A stretch of DNA of 64,000 bases from Austwickia chelonae (GCF_003391095.1 NZ_CP031447.1:1674001-1738000); one strand, 5' to 3'. Shown: positions 10,328 through 19,751, counted from the first letter of the stretch. Made by a program: numbers and translations. The notes: generated by a model not told the origin, from the letters alone.

Positions 10328-11857
10328 TCAGATGTCCCGGAAGGTGGTGACGCTGGCGCCGAGTGCGTTGAGCCGCTCGGCGAGGTCCTCGTATCCACGG
10401 TTGATCACGTAGACATTGCGGAGCACGGAGGTGCCAGGGGTGGCCAGCATCGCAATGAGGATGACCACGCCGGGACGTAGCGCCGGCGGGCAGACGACCT
10501 CGGCTGCGCGCCAACGGGTCGGTCCGTCGATCAGTACCCGGTGGGGGTCGAGGAGCTGTACCTTCGCCCCGACCTTGGTGAGTTCGGTCAGGTAGATGGC
10601 ACGGTTCTCGTAGACCCAGTCGTGGAGCATGGTGCGTCCTTGGGCGACGGCACCGATGAGCGCGAAGAAGGGCAGGTTGTCGATATTGAGCCCCGGGAAA
10701 GGCATCGGGTGGATCTTGTCGATGGGAGCGACCAATGGACCAGGCACGGTCGTCAGATCGGCCAGCCGGGTCTTCCCGTTGGCCGAGGCGTATTCCTCAC
10801 TGAGTTCGTACTTCATGCCCATCTCGGTGAGCAGTGCGAGTTCGATCTCAAGGAATTCGACAGGGACTCGACGGATGGTGATCCGTGATTCGGTGACGAC
10901 GGCGGCCGCCAGGAGGCTCATCGCCTCGATGGGGTCTTCGCTGGGGGCGTAGTCGACATCGACATCGATATGGGAGCGGCCACGCACCCGAAGAGTGGTG
11001 GTGCCGATCCCGTCGACCTCGACACCGAGCTTCTGGAGGAAGAAGCACAGATCCTGAACCATGTAGTTCGGGCTGGCGTTGCGGATGACGGTTTCGCCCT
11101 CGTAGCGGGCTGCCGCCATCAGGGCGTTCTCGGTCACCGTGTCCCCGCGTTCGGTGAGCACGATGGCGCGGGTCGGCCGGACGGACCGGTCGACGGTCGC
11201 CTCGTAGAAACCGTTCGTGGCCTGCACCATGAGGCCGAAGCTGCGGAGAGCCGTCATATGCGGCTCGATGGTCCGGGAGCCCAGGTCGCAGCCGCCGGAG
11301 AAGGGGAGGGAGAAAGAATCGAAGTCGTGCAGGAGAGGTGCGAAGAACATGATGATGGTTCGCGTGCGACGGGCGGCGGCGAGGTCCATCGCGGACAGGT
11401 CGACCCGTTCGGGGGGAATGATCTCGAGGTCACTGGTCCCGGGAAGCCATCTGGTTCGTACTCCGATGCTCTGGAGTACTTCGATGATCCGGTTGACCTC
11501 TTCGATCCGCGCGATGCTGCGCAGTGTGGTCCGCCCGCGGTTCAGCAGCGCGGCGCACAGGAGAGCGACCGCGGCGTTCTTACTGGTTTTGACATCGATC
11601 GCTCCGGAGAGCTTGGTGCCACCTTTGATGCGTAGATGTTGGGGCCCGGAGGAACCCAGCGACACGAACTCCGAATCGAGGGACTCGCCGATGCGTGCCA
11701 GCATCTCCAGGCTCAGATTTTGTTTGCCCTGCTCGATGCGGGCCACAGCGCTCTGGCTCGTGCCGAGGTTTTCGGCCAGTTCCGCCTGGGTCAGTCCCTT
11801 GTGGCGGCGGGCGTCTCGGATGAGGCCTCCGATACGTGCCAAGTAGTCCTCACTCAT
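10328..11857 (-). CDS. murA: UDP-GlcNAc 1-carboxyvinyltransferase-family enzyme fused to an N-terminal XRE HTH domain
   Basis: A 509-residue fusion. Residues about 5-60 form an XRE/Cro-type helix-turn-helix (GLTQAELAENLGTSQSAVAR). Residues about 75-509 are a MurA-type enolpyruvyl transferase, which makes UDP-GlcNAc-enolpyruvate for peptidoglycan. Catalytic positions look intact: Lys-Asn in KTSKNAAVALL, the PEP-binding Cys in GGCDLGSRTIEPH, the Arg in PPALRPGVV, and the C-terminal VINRGYEDLAERLNALGA. Around the catalytic Asp the spacing differs: FPGLNIDNLPFF has three residues more than E. coli FPTDMQAQF, but the Asp aligns. The ATG at 11857 has TATTCT six bases upstream, favouring it over GTG 11875. 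Whether it is the main MurA or a regulated paralogue is unknown. Confidence 0.88.
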   Translation of the reverse strand: MSEDYLARIGGLIRDARRHKGLTQAELAENLGTSQSAVARIEQGKQNLSLEMLARIGESLDSEFVSLGSSGPQHLRIKGGTKLSGAIDVKTSKNAAVALLCAALLNRGRTTLRSIARIEEVNRIIEVLQSIGVRTRWLPGTSDLEIIPPERVDLSAMDLAAARRTRTIIMFFAPLLHDFDSFSLPFSGGCDLGSRTIEPHMTALRSFGLMVQATNGFYEATVDRSVRPTRAIVLTERGDTVTENALMAAARYEGETVIRNASPNYMVQDLCFFLQKLGVEVDGIGTTTLRVRGRSHIDVDVDYAPSEDPIEAMSLLAAAVVTESRITIRRVPVEFLEIELALLTEMGMKYELSEEYASANGKTRLADLTTVPGPLVAPIDKIHPMPFPGLNIDNLPFFALIGAVAQGRTMLHDWVYENRAIYLTELTKVGAKVQLLDPHRVLIDGPTRWRAAEVVCPPALRPGVVILIAMLATPGTSVLRNVYVINRGYEDLAERLNALGASVTTFRDI

Positions 11858-11863
11858 GTTTCT

Positions 11864-11869
11864 AGAATA
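11864..11869 (-). promoter_or_regulatory. Putative leaderless -10 box of HTH-murA
   Basis: TATTCT on the minus strand, exactly six bases before the ATG at 11857. Confidence 0.55.
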
Positions 11870-12059
11870 GCTCACATATGAGATATGGGCCGGTCGCGGC
11901 GTGTTCCTGAACTATCCAGGCGCGACGGGGAGCCGTTCGTGGCAGGATCCACGAACGGGTCAGGACGATCGCCCAAGTCTTTCACACTGCGAGGGCTCTC
12001 GCGGACACGGACCTCAGAACTACTGAGACAGAAGATTGCCCGAAGTTAGGGGATATGCG

Positions 12060-12090
12060 ATCGAGGCGCGCCCGTTGGGCGCGCCTCGAT
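12060..12090. terminator. Hairpin terminator after fadB-like gene
   Basis: A perfect 14-bp stem (atcgaggcgcgccc with ggcgcgcctcgat plus one) with a three-base loop, about 60 bases beyond the stop of the minus-strand fadB-like gene. Confidence 0.75.
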
Positions 12091-12151
12091 GAGCTGGCAT
12101 ATGACAGCAAGCTGAGAATCAGCTGGTTGATTCCCGTACTGACGAGCGCTT

Positions 12152-14266
12152 TCAGGCAGGAACGTCGGCCACGCCCTGCGGCAGGAACCGGCCTCCAGCC
12201 GCACGCTCCGACATCCCGGACCGGTCCAGCAAGGGGGTGAGACCCCCGTTCCAGAACTGGAAACCCGCACCGGTGATCATGCCGAGGTCGATATCCATCG
12301 GAGCAGCGACCACGCCTTCGTCGAGCATGAGCCGTGCTTCTTCGGCCAAGCCGGCCAAGACCTTCTCCCGCACTTCCTCGACCGTAAGCACCACCGGATC
12401 CGCGGGAACCTCGTGCAAGGCCAGGATCTCCGGATCCACGACCATTCCTGAGGACCCGAAGGTGTAGTAGCTGCTCTTCCCCGCCTTCACGACGCGGCGC
12501 AGGTTGTCCGATACGTAGAACCGGTCGGGAAAGGCCTTCGCAAGACTCTCGTTGTTGTGCAAGGCGATCGCCGGACCGACCAGACCCATCAGGACGAATG
12601 GCGGCATCGGCGCCACTCCGGAAAAGCCTTGGTCGGCCACCTCCACCGGTGTCCCGGCATCGACGATGCGAGCCATGTCCGACATGAACCTGCCCAGTAG
12701 TCGATTGACGATGAAAGAGGGGCTGTCCTTCACCCGGATCGTGGTCTTGCCCAAGGAACGGCCGGTCGCGAAAGCTGTCGCCAAGGTCGCCTCGTCCGTC
12801 TTCTCACCTTCGACGACTTCCAACAACGGCATCACCGCCACAGGGTTGAAGAAGTGGAAACCGACGACCCGTTCGGGGTGTTCCAGACCGGAAGCCATTT
12901 CGGTGACCGACAGCGACGAGGTGTTGGTCGCCAGGACGCATTCAGGCCCGACGACTTCTTCCACCTCTCGCCAGACCTGCTGCTTGACGCCCATCTCCTC
13001 GAAGACGGCCTCGATGACGAACTCGGCGTCGGCGAAATCAGATTTCTCGGTGGAACCGGTGATCAAGGCTTTGAAACGAGTGCACTTATCCGTGCTGAGT
13101 CGACCCTTGACGACGAGCTTGTCGAGCTCGCCGTGGACGTAGGCCACGCCCTTGGCTACTCGCTCGGCGTCCAAATCGGTGATCACCACTGGCACTTTCA
13201 ACTTCCGTACGAACAGCAACGCCAGCTGGCTCGCCATCAGTCCCGCTCCCACGACCCCCACTTTGGTGACCCTTCGGGACAAAGCGCGGTCTGGAGCGCC
13301 AGCAGGCCGTTTCGCGCGTTTCTGCACCAAGTCGAAGGCATAGAGTCCGGCTCGGAGCTCATCGCTCATGATGAGATCCGCCAGAGCCTCGTTCTCCGCT
13401 TCGAAGCCTTCGGCTCGCGTATTCGTCCTGGCAGCGGACAACAGCTCCAAGGCGCGGTACGGAGCGGGAGCACGGCCTCCCGTCTTCATGTCGACAAAAG
13501 CTTTGGCCGCATCGATCGCCGCACCCCAGGCTGATTCGTCCCGGGCGACCGGCGCCCGTTCAACCGTGACCTGACCGTTGAGCACTTGCGCAGACCAGAC
13601 CAGTGACTGGGCCAAGAAATCGGCAGGTTCGAAGATCGCATCGGCGATACCCAGGTCGAAGGCCTGCGGGCCTTTCAACATCTTGTTCATCGACAACGGG
13701 TTCTCGATCACGATCTTGACGGCACGTTCGATGCCGATGAGGTTCGGCAACAGCCATGTTCCGCCCCATCCCGGCAGCAGTCCTAGAAAACACTCCGGCA
13801 ATGCGAGCGCGGGCACTCCGGCGGAGATGGTCCGGTAGGTGCAGTAGAGGTTGACCTCCACACCCCCGCCCAGGGCGAGACCATTCATGAAAGCGAAGGT
13901 CGGCACACTCATGTCGGTGAGCTTGGAGAAGGTGTGGTGCCCCAACTCGGCGATGGCCCGGCCCTGCTCGCGTTGTGACACCTTTGCCACGCCGGACAGA
14001 TCGGCCCCAGCTGCGAGAATGAAGGGCTTTCCGGTGATGCCGACCGATGTGATCTCGTCGGTAGCGGCTCGTGCCGCGAGACCGTCCAGCACCTCGCCCA
14101 GCAAGGTCAAGGTCTGTGGCCCGAACGTATTCGGGCGGGTGTGGTCCATGCCGTTGTCGAGGGTCACCAGGGCCATGGTCCCGGCGCCCTCGGGGAGTTC
14201 GATGTCCCGGACCAGGGCGTGGGTAACGACCTCGTCCGGGAAGACCTCGGTGAAGTCGATGCTCAT
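12152..14266 (-). CDS. fadB: 3-hydroxyacyl-CoA dehydrogenase / enoyl-CoA hydratase, fatty-oxidation alpha subunit
   Basis: A 704-residue bifunctional beta-oxidation enzyme. The N-terminal crotonase domain (about 1-290) keeps both catalytic glutamates in GLALGGGVEVNLYCTYR and LPECFLGLLPGWGGT. The dehydrogenase domain starts with VGVVGAGLMASQLALLFV (about residue 330; an Ala replaces the usual second Gly) and contains HFFNPVAVMPLLEVV with the catalytic His. The ATG at 14266 overlaps the stop of the upstream thiolase by four bases (ATGA), so both are translationally coupled. Together they carry out hydration, oxidation and thiolysis of acyl-CoA. Confidence 0.95.
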   Translation of the reverse strand: MSIDFTEVFPDEVVTHALVRDIELPEGAGTMALVTLDNGMDHTRPNTFGPQTLTLLGEVLDGLAARAATDEITSVGITGKPFILAAGADLSGVAKVSQREQGRAIAELGHHTFSKLTDMSVPTFAFMNGLALGGGVEVNLYCTYRTISAGVPALALPECFLGLLPGWGGTWLLPNLIGIERAVKIVIENPLSMNKMLKGPQAFDLGIADAIFEPADFLAQSLVWSAQVLNGQVTVERAPVARDESAWGAAIDAAKAFVDMKTGGRAPAPYRALELLSAARTNTRAEGFEAENEALADLIMSDELRAGLYAFDLVQKRAKRPAGAPDRALSRRVTKVGVVGAGLMASQLALLFVRKLKVPVVITDLDAERVAKGVAYVHGELDKLVVKGRLSTDKCTRFKALITGSTEKSDFADAEFVIEAVFEEMGVKQQVWREVEEVVGPECVLATNTSSLSVTEMASGLEHPERVVGFHFFNPVAVMPLLEVVEGEKTDEATLATAFATGRSLGKTTIRVKDSPSFIVNRLLGRFMSDMARIVDAGTPVEVADQGFSGVAPMPPFVLMGLVGPAIALHNNESLAKAFPDRFYVSDNLRRVVKAGKSSYYTFGSSGMVVDPEILALHEVPADPVVLTVEEVREKVLAGLAEEARLMLDEGVVAAPMDIDLGMITGAGFQFWNGGLTPLLDRSGMSERAAGGRFLPQGVADVPA

Positions 14267-15489
14267 CGGGCATTCTCCTCGCTGTACGCGACGTAATCGC
14301 TGTGGTGGGGGTTCTCCCAAATGACGGCGGCACCCATGCCGATACCGATGCACATCGCGGTCATTCCGTAACGGACCTGTGGGTTCTCGGTGAATTGACG
14401 GGCAAGCTGGACCATCAGACGTACGCCTGAGGAAGCCAGGGGATGTCCGCAGGCGATGGCTCCGCCGTATTTGTTGACCCGGGGGTCGTCGTCGGCGATG
14501 CCGTAGTGATCGAGGAAACTGAGAACCTGGACGGCGAAGGCCTCATTGATCTCGAACAGACCGATGTCTGCGACCTCCAGACCGGCCTGGGCGAGTGCTT
14601 TCTCCGCTGCGGGTACCGGCCCGTACCCCATGATCTCCGGCTCGACGCCGGCGAAAGCGAAGGAGGTCAGACGCATCTTCACCGGAAGACCCAGTTCAGC
14701 TGCGGCCTTCTCCGAAGCGAGCAGGCATGCGGTGGCTCCGTCGTTGAGCCCGGCGGCATTTCCGGCGGTGACTCGACCATGCGGGCGGAACGGGGTCTTC
14801 AGCTCGGCCAGTGCCTCCATCGTCACTCCTGGACGGGGCGGCTCATCCTTGGTGGCCAGCCCCCACCCGAGCTCAGCATGCCTGGTGGCTATCGGGACGA
14901 GGTCGGGCTGGATCTGACCGGAGGCGTAGGCAGCCTGCATCTTGTGCTGACTGGCCATCGCGTAACGGTCGGCACGTTCCTTGGTCAACTGCGGAAAACG
15001 GTCGTGCAGGTTTTCGGCAGTATTGCCCATGTTGAGGGCTTCAGGGTCGACGAGTTTCTCCGAGACGAAACGTGGGTTCGGGTCGACGCCGGCCCCCATC
15101 GGATGGTGGCCCATGTGTTCGACACCGCCGGCCAGAGCCAGGTCGTAGGCGCCGTAGGAGATCGAGGCGGACACCGTGGTCACTGCCGTCAGGGCCCCGG
15201 CGCACATGCGATCGATGGCATAGCCCGGAACGGTGTGGGGAAGCCCGGCCAGGAGCGCGGCCGTTCTACCGATGGTCAACCCTTGGTCGCCGGTCTGGGT
15301 GGTAGCAGCCACGGCGACGTCGCCGATGCGTTCGGCCGGGACCTCCGGGTGGCGGCGCATGAGTTCTCGCAGACAGGCCACGACGAGGTCGTCAGCGCGT
15401 GTCTGGGCGTAGAGGCCTTTGTCACCTGCCTTACCGAAGGGGGTGCGGACGCCGTCGACGAAGACGACCTCATGGCGTGGAATGGACAC
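14263..15489 (-). CDS. fadA: Acetyl-CoA acyltransferase (thiolase), fatty-oxidation beta subunit
   Basis: A 408-residue thiolase that cleaves 3-ketoacyl-CoA to acetyl-CoA. The nucleophilic Cys is in DRMCAGALTAV (about residue 95), the His in GGAIACGHPLASSG, and the second Cys in MTAMCIGIGMG. The start is GTG 15489, preceded by AGGGAG at good spacing. It is the first gene of the fadA-fadB operon on the minus strand, overlapping fadB by four bases. Confidence 0.96.
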   Translation of the reverse strand: MSIPRHEVVFVDGVRTPFGKAGDKGLYAQTRADDLVVACLRELMRRHPEVPAERIGDVAVAATTQTGDQGLTIGRTAALLAGLPHTVPGYAIDRMCAGALTAVTTVSASISYGAYDLALAGGVEHMGHHPMGAGVDPNPRFVSEKLVDPEALNMGNTAENLHDRFPQLTKERADRYAMASQHKMQAAYASGQIQPDLVPIATRHAELGWGLATKDEPPRPGVTMEALAELKTPFRPHGRVTAGNAAGLNDGATACLLASEKAAAELGLPVKMRLTSFAFAGVEPEIMGYGPVPAAEKALAQAGLEVADIGLFEINEAFAVQVLSFLDHYGIADDDPRVNKYGGAIACGHPLASSGVRLMVQLARQFTENPQVRYGMTAMCIGIGMGAAVIWENPHHSDYVAYSEENAR

Positions 15490-15686
15490 AGAATCTCCCT
15501 GGGTCGGAAGGACGGGGAATCACCCACCGCTGTGGTCGATTCCTGTCATTCTTACCGAGGGGTAATGGCCGTACCACCGTTCTTGGGCGTGGCGTAGATC
15601 TCAGCCGACAACAGATAGAACGGGCCAATCGAAGAACTACAGCTCGATTCCGGAGCAATCAACGAGCGAACCCGACCAACACTGAG

Positions 15687-17111
15687 TCAGTCGGCCTTCA
15701 GGGAATCCACGATCATCGGTGCCACGATGTCGATCTGCCAAGAACGCGCACCTCGTGCGGCCAATGCGGCACCGACGGCCTTCTCAGTGGCCTCCGGAGG
15801 CGACCACAGCACCCGACGCAAGGTGTCCGGCGTGAGAACATTCTCGACCGGTACGGAATGTCGGACACCGAAAGCCTGGAGCTGCTCTCGTACAGCAGCC
15901 AGCCTGGCCGCTGCATCCGGTGCTCGGTCGGTCCAGGCCCGCTGAGGTGGCGGGGCATCGGACGGAAGAGCCAAGGGCGGTAACTGATCTTCTGGAATCT
16001 CCCTGCCCGCAGTCACTGCAGCGAGCCACGCGCTCGCATGGCGGCGTGCGGCTCGGTTCGTGGTGGAGGTTCCTACTTCGGAGAGGGACTTCGGAGTGGC
16101 ATGTGCGATGTCCAAGAGGGCCGAATCGGGGATGACCCGGCTCGGTGAGATATCTCGGGATCGGGCCACGTCATCTCTGGCGAACCACAGTTCACGGGCG
16201 ATGGCCATCGTCCGGCGATCGCGGATCTTGTGCAATCCGGACAGCCTCCGCCACGGGTCCACCCGGCGTACCGGGCCGGCGAAGGAGGTCAGCGCATGGA
16301 ACTCTTGTTCGGCCCAGACCGATTTTCCTTGCGCATGGAGATCAGTCTCTACGGCGTCGCGAAGGTCGACGAGGACCTCGACGTCGAGCACGGCGTAGCG
16401 CAGCCAGGGCTCGGGTAGCGGCCGGGTCGACCAGTCGACCGCCGAGTGTTCCTTGGCGAGGGTGACGCCAAGATAATGCTCCAACACCGCAGCCAGTCCC
16501 ACCCGTGGTTGGCCGGCGAGCCTCGCTCCCAGCTCGGTGTCGAAAAGTCGGCTGGGGCGGATACCGAGCTCGGCCAGGCAGGGGAGGTCCTGAGTGGCGG
16601 CGTGGAGAACCCACTCTGCTTCGCTCAACGTAGAACTCAATGGCGTCAGGTCTGGGCAGGCGATGGGGTCGATCAGGAAGCTGCCTGCTCCTTCACGACG
16701 GAGCTGAACCAGATAGGCACGTTGCCCGTAGCGGTATCCGGAAGCCCGCTCGGCATCGATGGCCACTGGGCCGGACCCGTTGCGGAGCGCTAGAGCTGCT
16801 TCGGACAGGCCATGTTCGTCGTCGACGATCTCGGGTATTCCCTCGGAAGGGAAATCGATCAGCCGGGGCATACCCAGGTCTTCGGGTGTCGTCGACTCGG
16901 TGACCACGACGGGTGGTCGTTCTTCGAGTTTCTTCTCCCGTCGGCGGGTGAGTTCGTCTCGGAAGAGGGCACGCCCGGCGCGGGTGCGTCGCCTGAGCGT
17001 TCCCTGTTTTTCCGTGCGCGATGCTGCCCCCGCGGGGGTGACCGGGGGGAGTTCGGTGGTTCGGCTCGTCGTGTCGGCGCCGCTGGACTCGTCTTCAGGC
17101 TTCGTGCTCAT
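15687..17111 (-). CDS. rnd: Ribonuclease D family 3'-5' exonuclease with HRDC domain
   Basis: A 474-residue DEDD-family exonuclease for RNA 3' trimming. The exonuclease core shows VAIDAERASGYRYGQRAYLVQ (first acidic motif), WVLHAATQDLPCL (second) and LRYAVLDVEVLVDLRDAV (third), followed by an HRDC segment around GLHKIRDRRTMAIARELW. A charged N-terminal extension of about 80 residues precedes the core, as is common in actinobacterial members. ATG 17111 is chosen over ATG 17126; neither has a clear ribosome site. It lies next to the DUF3000 gene, a conserved actinobacterial pairing. Confidence 0.9.
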   Translation of the reverse strand: MSTKPEDESSGADTTSRTTELPPVTPAGAASRTEKQGTLRRRTRAGRALFRDELTRRREKKLEERPPVVVTESTTPEDLGMPRLIDFPSEGIPEIVDDEHGLSEAALALRNGSGPVAIDAERASGYRYGQRAYLVQLRREGAGSFLIDPIACPDLTPLSSTLSEAEWVLHAATQDLPCLAELGIRPSRLFDTELGARLAGQPRVGLAAVLEHYLGVTLAKEHSAVDWSTRPLPEPWLRYAVLDVEVLVDLRDAVETDLHAQGKSVWAEQEFHALTSFAGPVRRVDPWRRLSGLHKIRDRRTMAIARELWFARDDVARSRDISPSRVIPDSALLDIAHATPKSLSEVGTSTTNRAARRHASAWLAAVTAGREIPEDQLPPLALPSDAPPPQRAWTDRAPDAAARLAAVREQLQAFGVRHSVPVENVLTPDTLRRVLWSPPEATEKAVGAALAARGARSWQIDIVAPMIVDSLKAD

Positions 17112-17138
17112 ACCAGCTAACAGCATGTCATGCCGAGC

Positions 17139-17720
17139 TCATCGGCGCGCACCCGGGAAACTGACCACGCCGTCGGGCAACGGAGGCAACCCTGCCAAGG
17201 TGCAGAGCAGGTCGGTCCAGATCTGCAGATGCCGCCGTAAATCTTTGCCGTCGACGGTCCAGGAGGCACGCAGCTCTATTTCGACGGTGCCAGGACGTGT
17301 CTCCAGGCTGCCGAAACTTCGGGAGATGACGCGGGTGACTGTTCCGCCCAGGGCTCGGTGGCCGACGCCGGCACCGTTCAGCGCATCGCACAGCCACGAC
17401 CAGCCCACTTCGCTGAGCAGAGGGTCTGCGCCCAATTCGGGTTCGATCTGAGCTGTGGACAAAGTGACGACGCGCCAGCTGCCTTCCCATACGTCCGGCG
17501 GATCCGGGTCGTGCAGGACGACGAATCGTCCTTGTGCGGATTCGTCCTCTTCGCCGGGGAGGACGACTTCGGCGCCCAATGCGGTGGTGAAGGGGGCGAT
17601 TCGTCGAGGCGCCGGCAGGTCGCTCAAGGTGACCTCTGGTCGTACCCGGACGCTCGCCAGCGCACCGATGCACGCGGTGAAGTGCTCCGGTATTCCTTGG
17701 TGGGCGTGGCGACTGGTCAC
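17139..17720 (-). CDS. DUF3000 family protein
   Basis: A 193-residue protein of the DUF3000 family, which is restricted to actinobacteria and has no assigned function. Conserved-looking stretches are LPAPRRIAPFTTALGAEV and VGWSWLCDALNGAGVGHRA near the middle. No signal peptide or membrane helix is seen. It is 27 bases upstream of rnd and divergent from hemE, the usual neighbourhood of this family. The GTG at 17720 has TAAGGT exactly six bases upstream, implying a leaderless message shared with rnd. Confidence 0.87.
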   Translation of the reverse strand: MTSRHAHQGIPEHFTACIGALASVRVRPEVTLSDLPAPRRIAPFTTALGAEVVLPGEEDESAQGRFVVLHDPDPPDVWEGSWRVVTLSTAQIEPELGADPLLSEVGWSWLCDALNGAGVGHRALGGTVTRVISRSFGSLETRPGTVEIELRASWTVDGKDLRRHLQIWTDLLCTLAGLPPLPDGVVSFPGARR

Positions 17721-17726
17721 TGTGGC

Positions 17727-17732
17727 ACCTTA
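17727..17732 (-). promoter_or_regulatory. Putative leaderless -10 box of the DUF3000-rnd unit
   Basis: TAAGGT on the minus strand, six bases before GTG 17720. Confidence 0.5.
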
Positions 17733-17854
17733 CGGGTGCGTGCCGTTCGCGGATGACGAGCCACGCCGTAAGGGTGGCCGGCGATGGTATCGGTTCCACC
17801 GCTGCACAGGGCTGCTGATCGTCGGTCTGGGGAAGTCCGTGGGAGGATGCCCTG

Positions 17855-18907
17855 GTGAGCGACTCTTCGAACAATATGTCCAGGGAGAGCCTGCTTGTCC
17901 GGGCTGCACGCCGTCGACCGGGTTCGCGTCCTCCGGTGTGGTTCATGCGTCAGGCGGGCAGGTCTTTGCCGGAATACCGCGCTGTGCGCGAGGGCGTGCC
18001 GATGTTGGACTCGTGTCGACGTCCTGACCTGGTTACGGAGATCACCTTGCAGCCGGTGCATCGTCATGGTGTCGATGCTGCGATCTTCTTCAGTGACATC
18101 GTGGTCCCTCTTTCCGCTGTGGGTATCGACGTGGACATCGTGCCGGGGACCGGGCCGGTGGTCCCTGAACCGATTCGTTCCCGTGCGGATCTGGACCGGC
18201 TGGTCCCACTCACTCCGGAGCATGTTCCCGACATCACGGAATCGGTGAGGCTGCTTGTGTCCGAGCTGGGCGAGACCCCCTTGATCGGTTTCGCGGGGGC
18301 TCCGTTCACTTTGGCTTCCTACCTGGTCGAGGGCGGGCCGAGCCGACATCACGAGCGGACGAAAGCGCTGATGTACGGCGACCCTGAACTCTGGCACGAT
18401 CTGTGTGCCCGGCTTGCCCAGATCGCAGGCGCCTTCCTGAACGTCCAGATCGAGGCAGGCGCCTCCGCGATCCAGCTCTTCGACTCCTGGGTGGGTGCTC
18501 TGCCACTGCACGACTACAACCGATTCGTCGCCCCTCATTCCGCCGCGGTGCTGTCCTCGGTGGAGCACACCGGCGTCCCTCGGATCCATTTCGGTGTGGG
18601 AACCAGCGAGCTCCTTCCCGCGATGGGCCAGGCCGGCGCTGATGTGGTGGGAGTCGATTTCCGTGTCCCGCTGAGCGAAGCGAACTCCCGGTTGGAAGGG
18701 AAATACCCTGTTCAGGGGAACCTCGACCCCGCTTATCTTTTCGCGCCCTGGGAGGCCTTGGAAGCTGAGGTCCGGCGAATCGTCGAAGAGGGAAGATCCA
18801 CGCCCGGGCATATTTTCAACCTGGGACATGGTGTCTTGCCGAATACGGATCCGGAGGTCATTACCAGAGTGGTCGATCTGGTGCGTTCCCTGGGCAAGGA
18901 GGACTGA
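17855..18907 (+). CDS. hemE: Uroporphyrinogen decarboxylase
   Basis: Decarboxylates uroporphyrinogen III to coproporphyrinogen III in heme synthesis. The 350-residue length is standard. The signature PPVWFMRQAGRSLPEYR is at about residues 26-42, with the catalytic Asp segment AAIFFSDIVVPLSAVG and GFAGAPFTLASYLVEGG. The GTG at 17855 follows GGGAGGATGCCCTG, which could act either as a ribosome site or as a GAGGAT leaderless box. Unlike many actinobacteria, no coproporphyrinogen oxidase gene lies between it and hemQ; a hairpin separates the two. Confidence 0.96.
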   Translation: MSDSSNNMSRESLLVRAARRRPGSRPPVWFMRQAGRSLPEYRAVREGVPMLDSCRRPDLVTEITLQPVHRHGVDAAIFFSDIVVPLSAVGIDVDIVPGTGPVVPEPIRSRADLDRLVPLTPEHVPDITESVRLLVSELGETPLIGFAGAPFTLASYLVEGGPSRHHERTKALMYGDPELWHDLCARLAQIAGAFLNVQIEAGASAIQLFDSWVGALPLHDYNRFVAPHSAAVLSSVEHTGVPRIHFGVGTSELLPAMGQAGADVVGVDFRVPLSEANSRLEGKYPVQGNLDPAYLFAPWEALEAEVRRIVEEGRSTPGHIFNLGHGVLPNTDPEVITRVVDLVRSLGKED

Positions 18908-18924
18908 CCCTCGGCAGGTACCGC

Positions 18925-18966
18925 GCAGCTGCCGTCCTGAGCCTTTGCCCTCTAGACGGCAGCTGC
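18925..18966 (+). terminator. Hairpin terminator between hemE and hemQ
   Basis: A perfect 12-bp stem, gcagctgccgtc at 18925-18936 with gacggcagctgc at 18955-18966. It suggests hemE and hemQ are separate transcription units. Confidence 0.7.
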
Positions 18967-18985
18967 CCTTGTCGGGACCATGGTC

Positions 18986-18991
18986 CACAAT
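18986..18991 (+). promoter_or_regulatory. Putative leaderless -10 box of hemQ
   Basis: CACAAT, six bases before ATG 18998. Confidence 0.45.
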
Positions 18992-18997
18992 GGCGGC

Positions 18998-19702
18998 ATG
19001 AACAGTCGCCCTTCTCCGAGCCAGATTCGCGCCATCAATGACACGGTGCGCTATGCCATGTGGTCTGTCTTCGCCTCGGCGGTTCCTCTGCCTGAAGAGG
19101 AACGTGACCACATGGCCGAGGAGGCCGAGGCCTTTTTCGCCGGGTTGGAGGACGAAGATGTTGTCGTCCGCGGCTGCTACGACATCTCTGGGTTGAGGGC
19201 GGAAGCCGACCTGATGATCTGGTGGCATGCCGAGACGATCGAGCAGCTGCAAGCCGCTTATCAGGCTTTTCGCCGTACTGAGCTGGGGCGTTGTCTCGAC
19301 CCGGTCTGGTCGTCGGCTGCGCTGCACCGTCCGGCCGAGTTCAACAAAGGACACATCCCGGCATTCCTCGCTGGTGAAGAGCCCCGCGCCTATGTCTGCG
19401 TGTACCCCTTCGTGCGCAGCTACGACTGGTACTTGCTGGACGACGCCCAGCGCCGTGAGCTCCTGTCCGAGCACGGGCAGATGGCTCGTGGGTTCCCGGA
19501 CGTGCGGGCCAACACCATCGCTTCCTTCGCGCTCAACGACTACGAATGGGTGCTGGCCTTCGAAGCGGACGAGCTGCACCGGATCGTCGACCTGATGCGG
19601 CACCTGCGGGGGTCGCGTGCGCGGATGCACGTGCGTGAGGAGGTTCCGTTCTTCACTGGTCCTCGTCGGTCTCCGGCTCAGATCGTGGCTTCCTTGCCCT
19701 GA
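18998..19702 (+). CDS. hemQ: Coproheme decarboxylase HemQ (chlorite dismutase family)
   Basis: Converts coproheme III to heme b, the last step of the coproporphyrin-dependent pathway used by Gram-positive bacteria. The 234-residue sequence has the family segments [33 protein letters not shown] (with the Tyr region expected to take part in decarboxylation) and [20 protein letters not shown], then the terminal [14 protein letters not shown] 18998 is preferred to ATG 18980 because CACAAT lies six bases before it and because family members start at this point. The gene is downstream of hemE but after a hairpin. Confidence 0.95.
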   Translation: MNSRPSPSQIRAINDTVRYAMWSVFASAVPLPEEERDHMAEEAEAFFAGLEDEDVVVRGCYDISGLRAEADLMIWWHAETIEQLQAAYQAFRRTELGRCLDPVWSSAALHRPAEFNKGHIPAFLAGEEPRAYVCVYPFVRSYDWYLLDDAQRRELLSEHGQMARGFPDVRANTIASFALNDYEWVLAFEADELHRIVDLMRHLRGSRARMHVREEVPFFTGPRRSPAQIVASLP

Positions 19703-19751
19703 GAGGTCAGCGATCCGTGCCGGTTGTTTCGTACGGTCGGTGCCCTCCGGA

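Noticed and set aside
9129-10514. Long minus-strand frame opposite dxs
   Set aside because: Shadow of dxs; Arg/His/Gln-rich translation without family motifs.
10328-11857. Apparent loss of the catalytic Asp in the MurA domain
   Set aside because: A first look at FPGLNID versus FPTDMQ suggested Asp was missing; allowing a three-residue insert aligns the Asp of NIDNLPFF with it, so the site looks intact.
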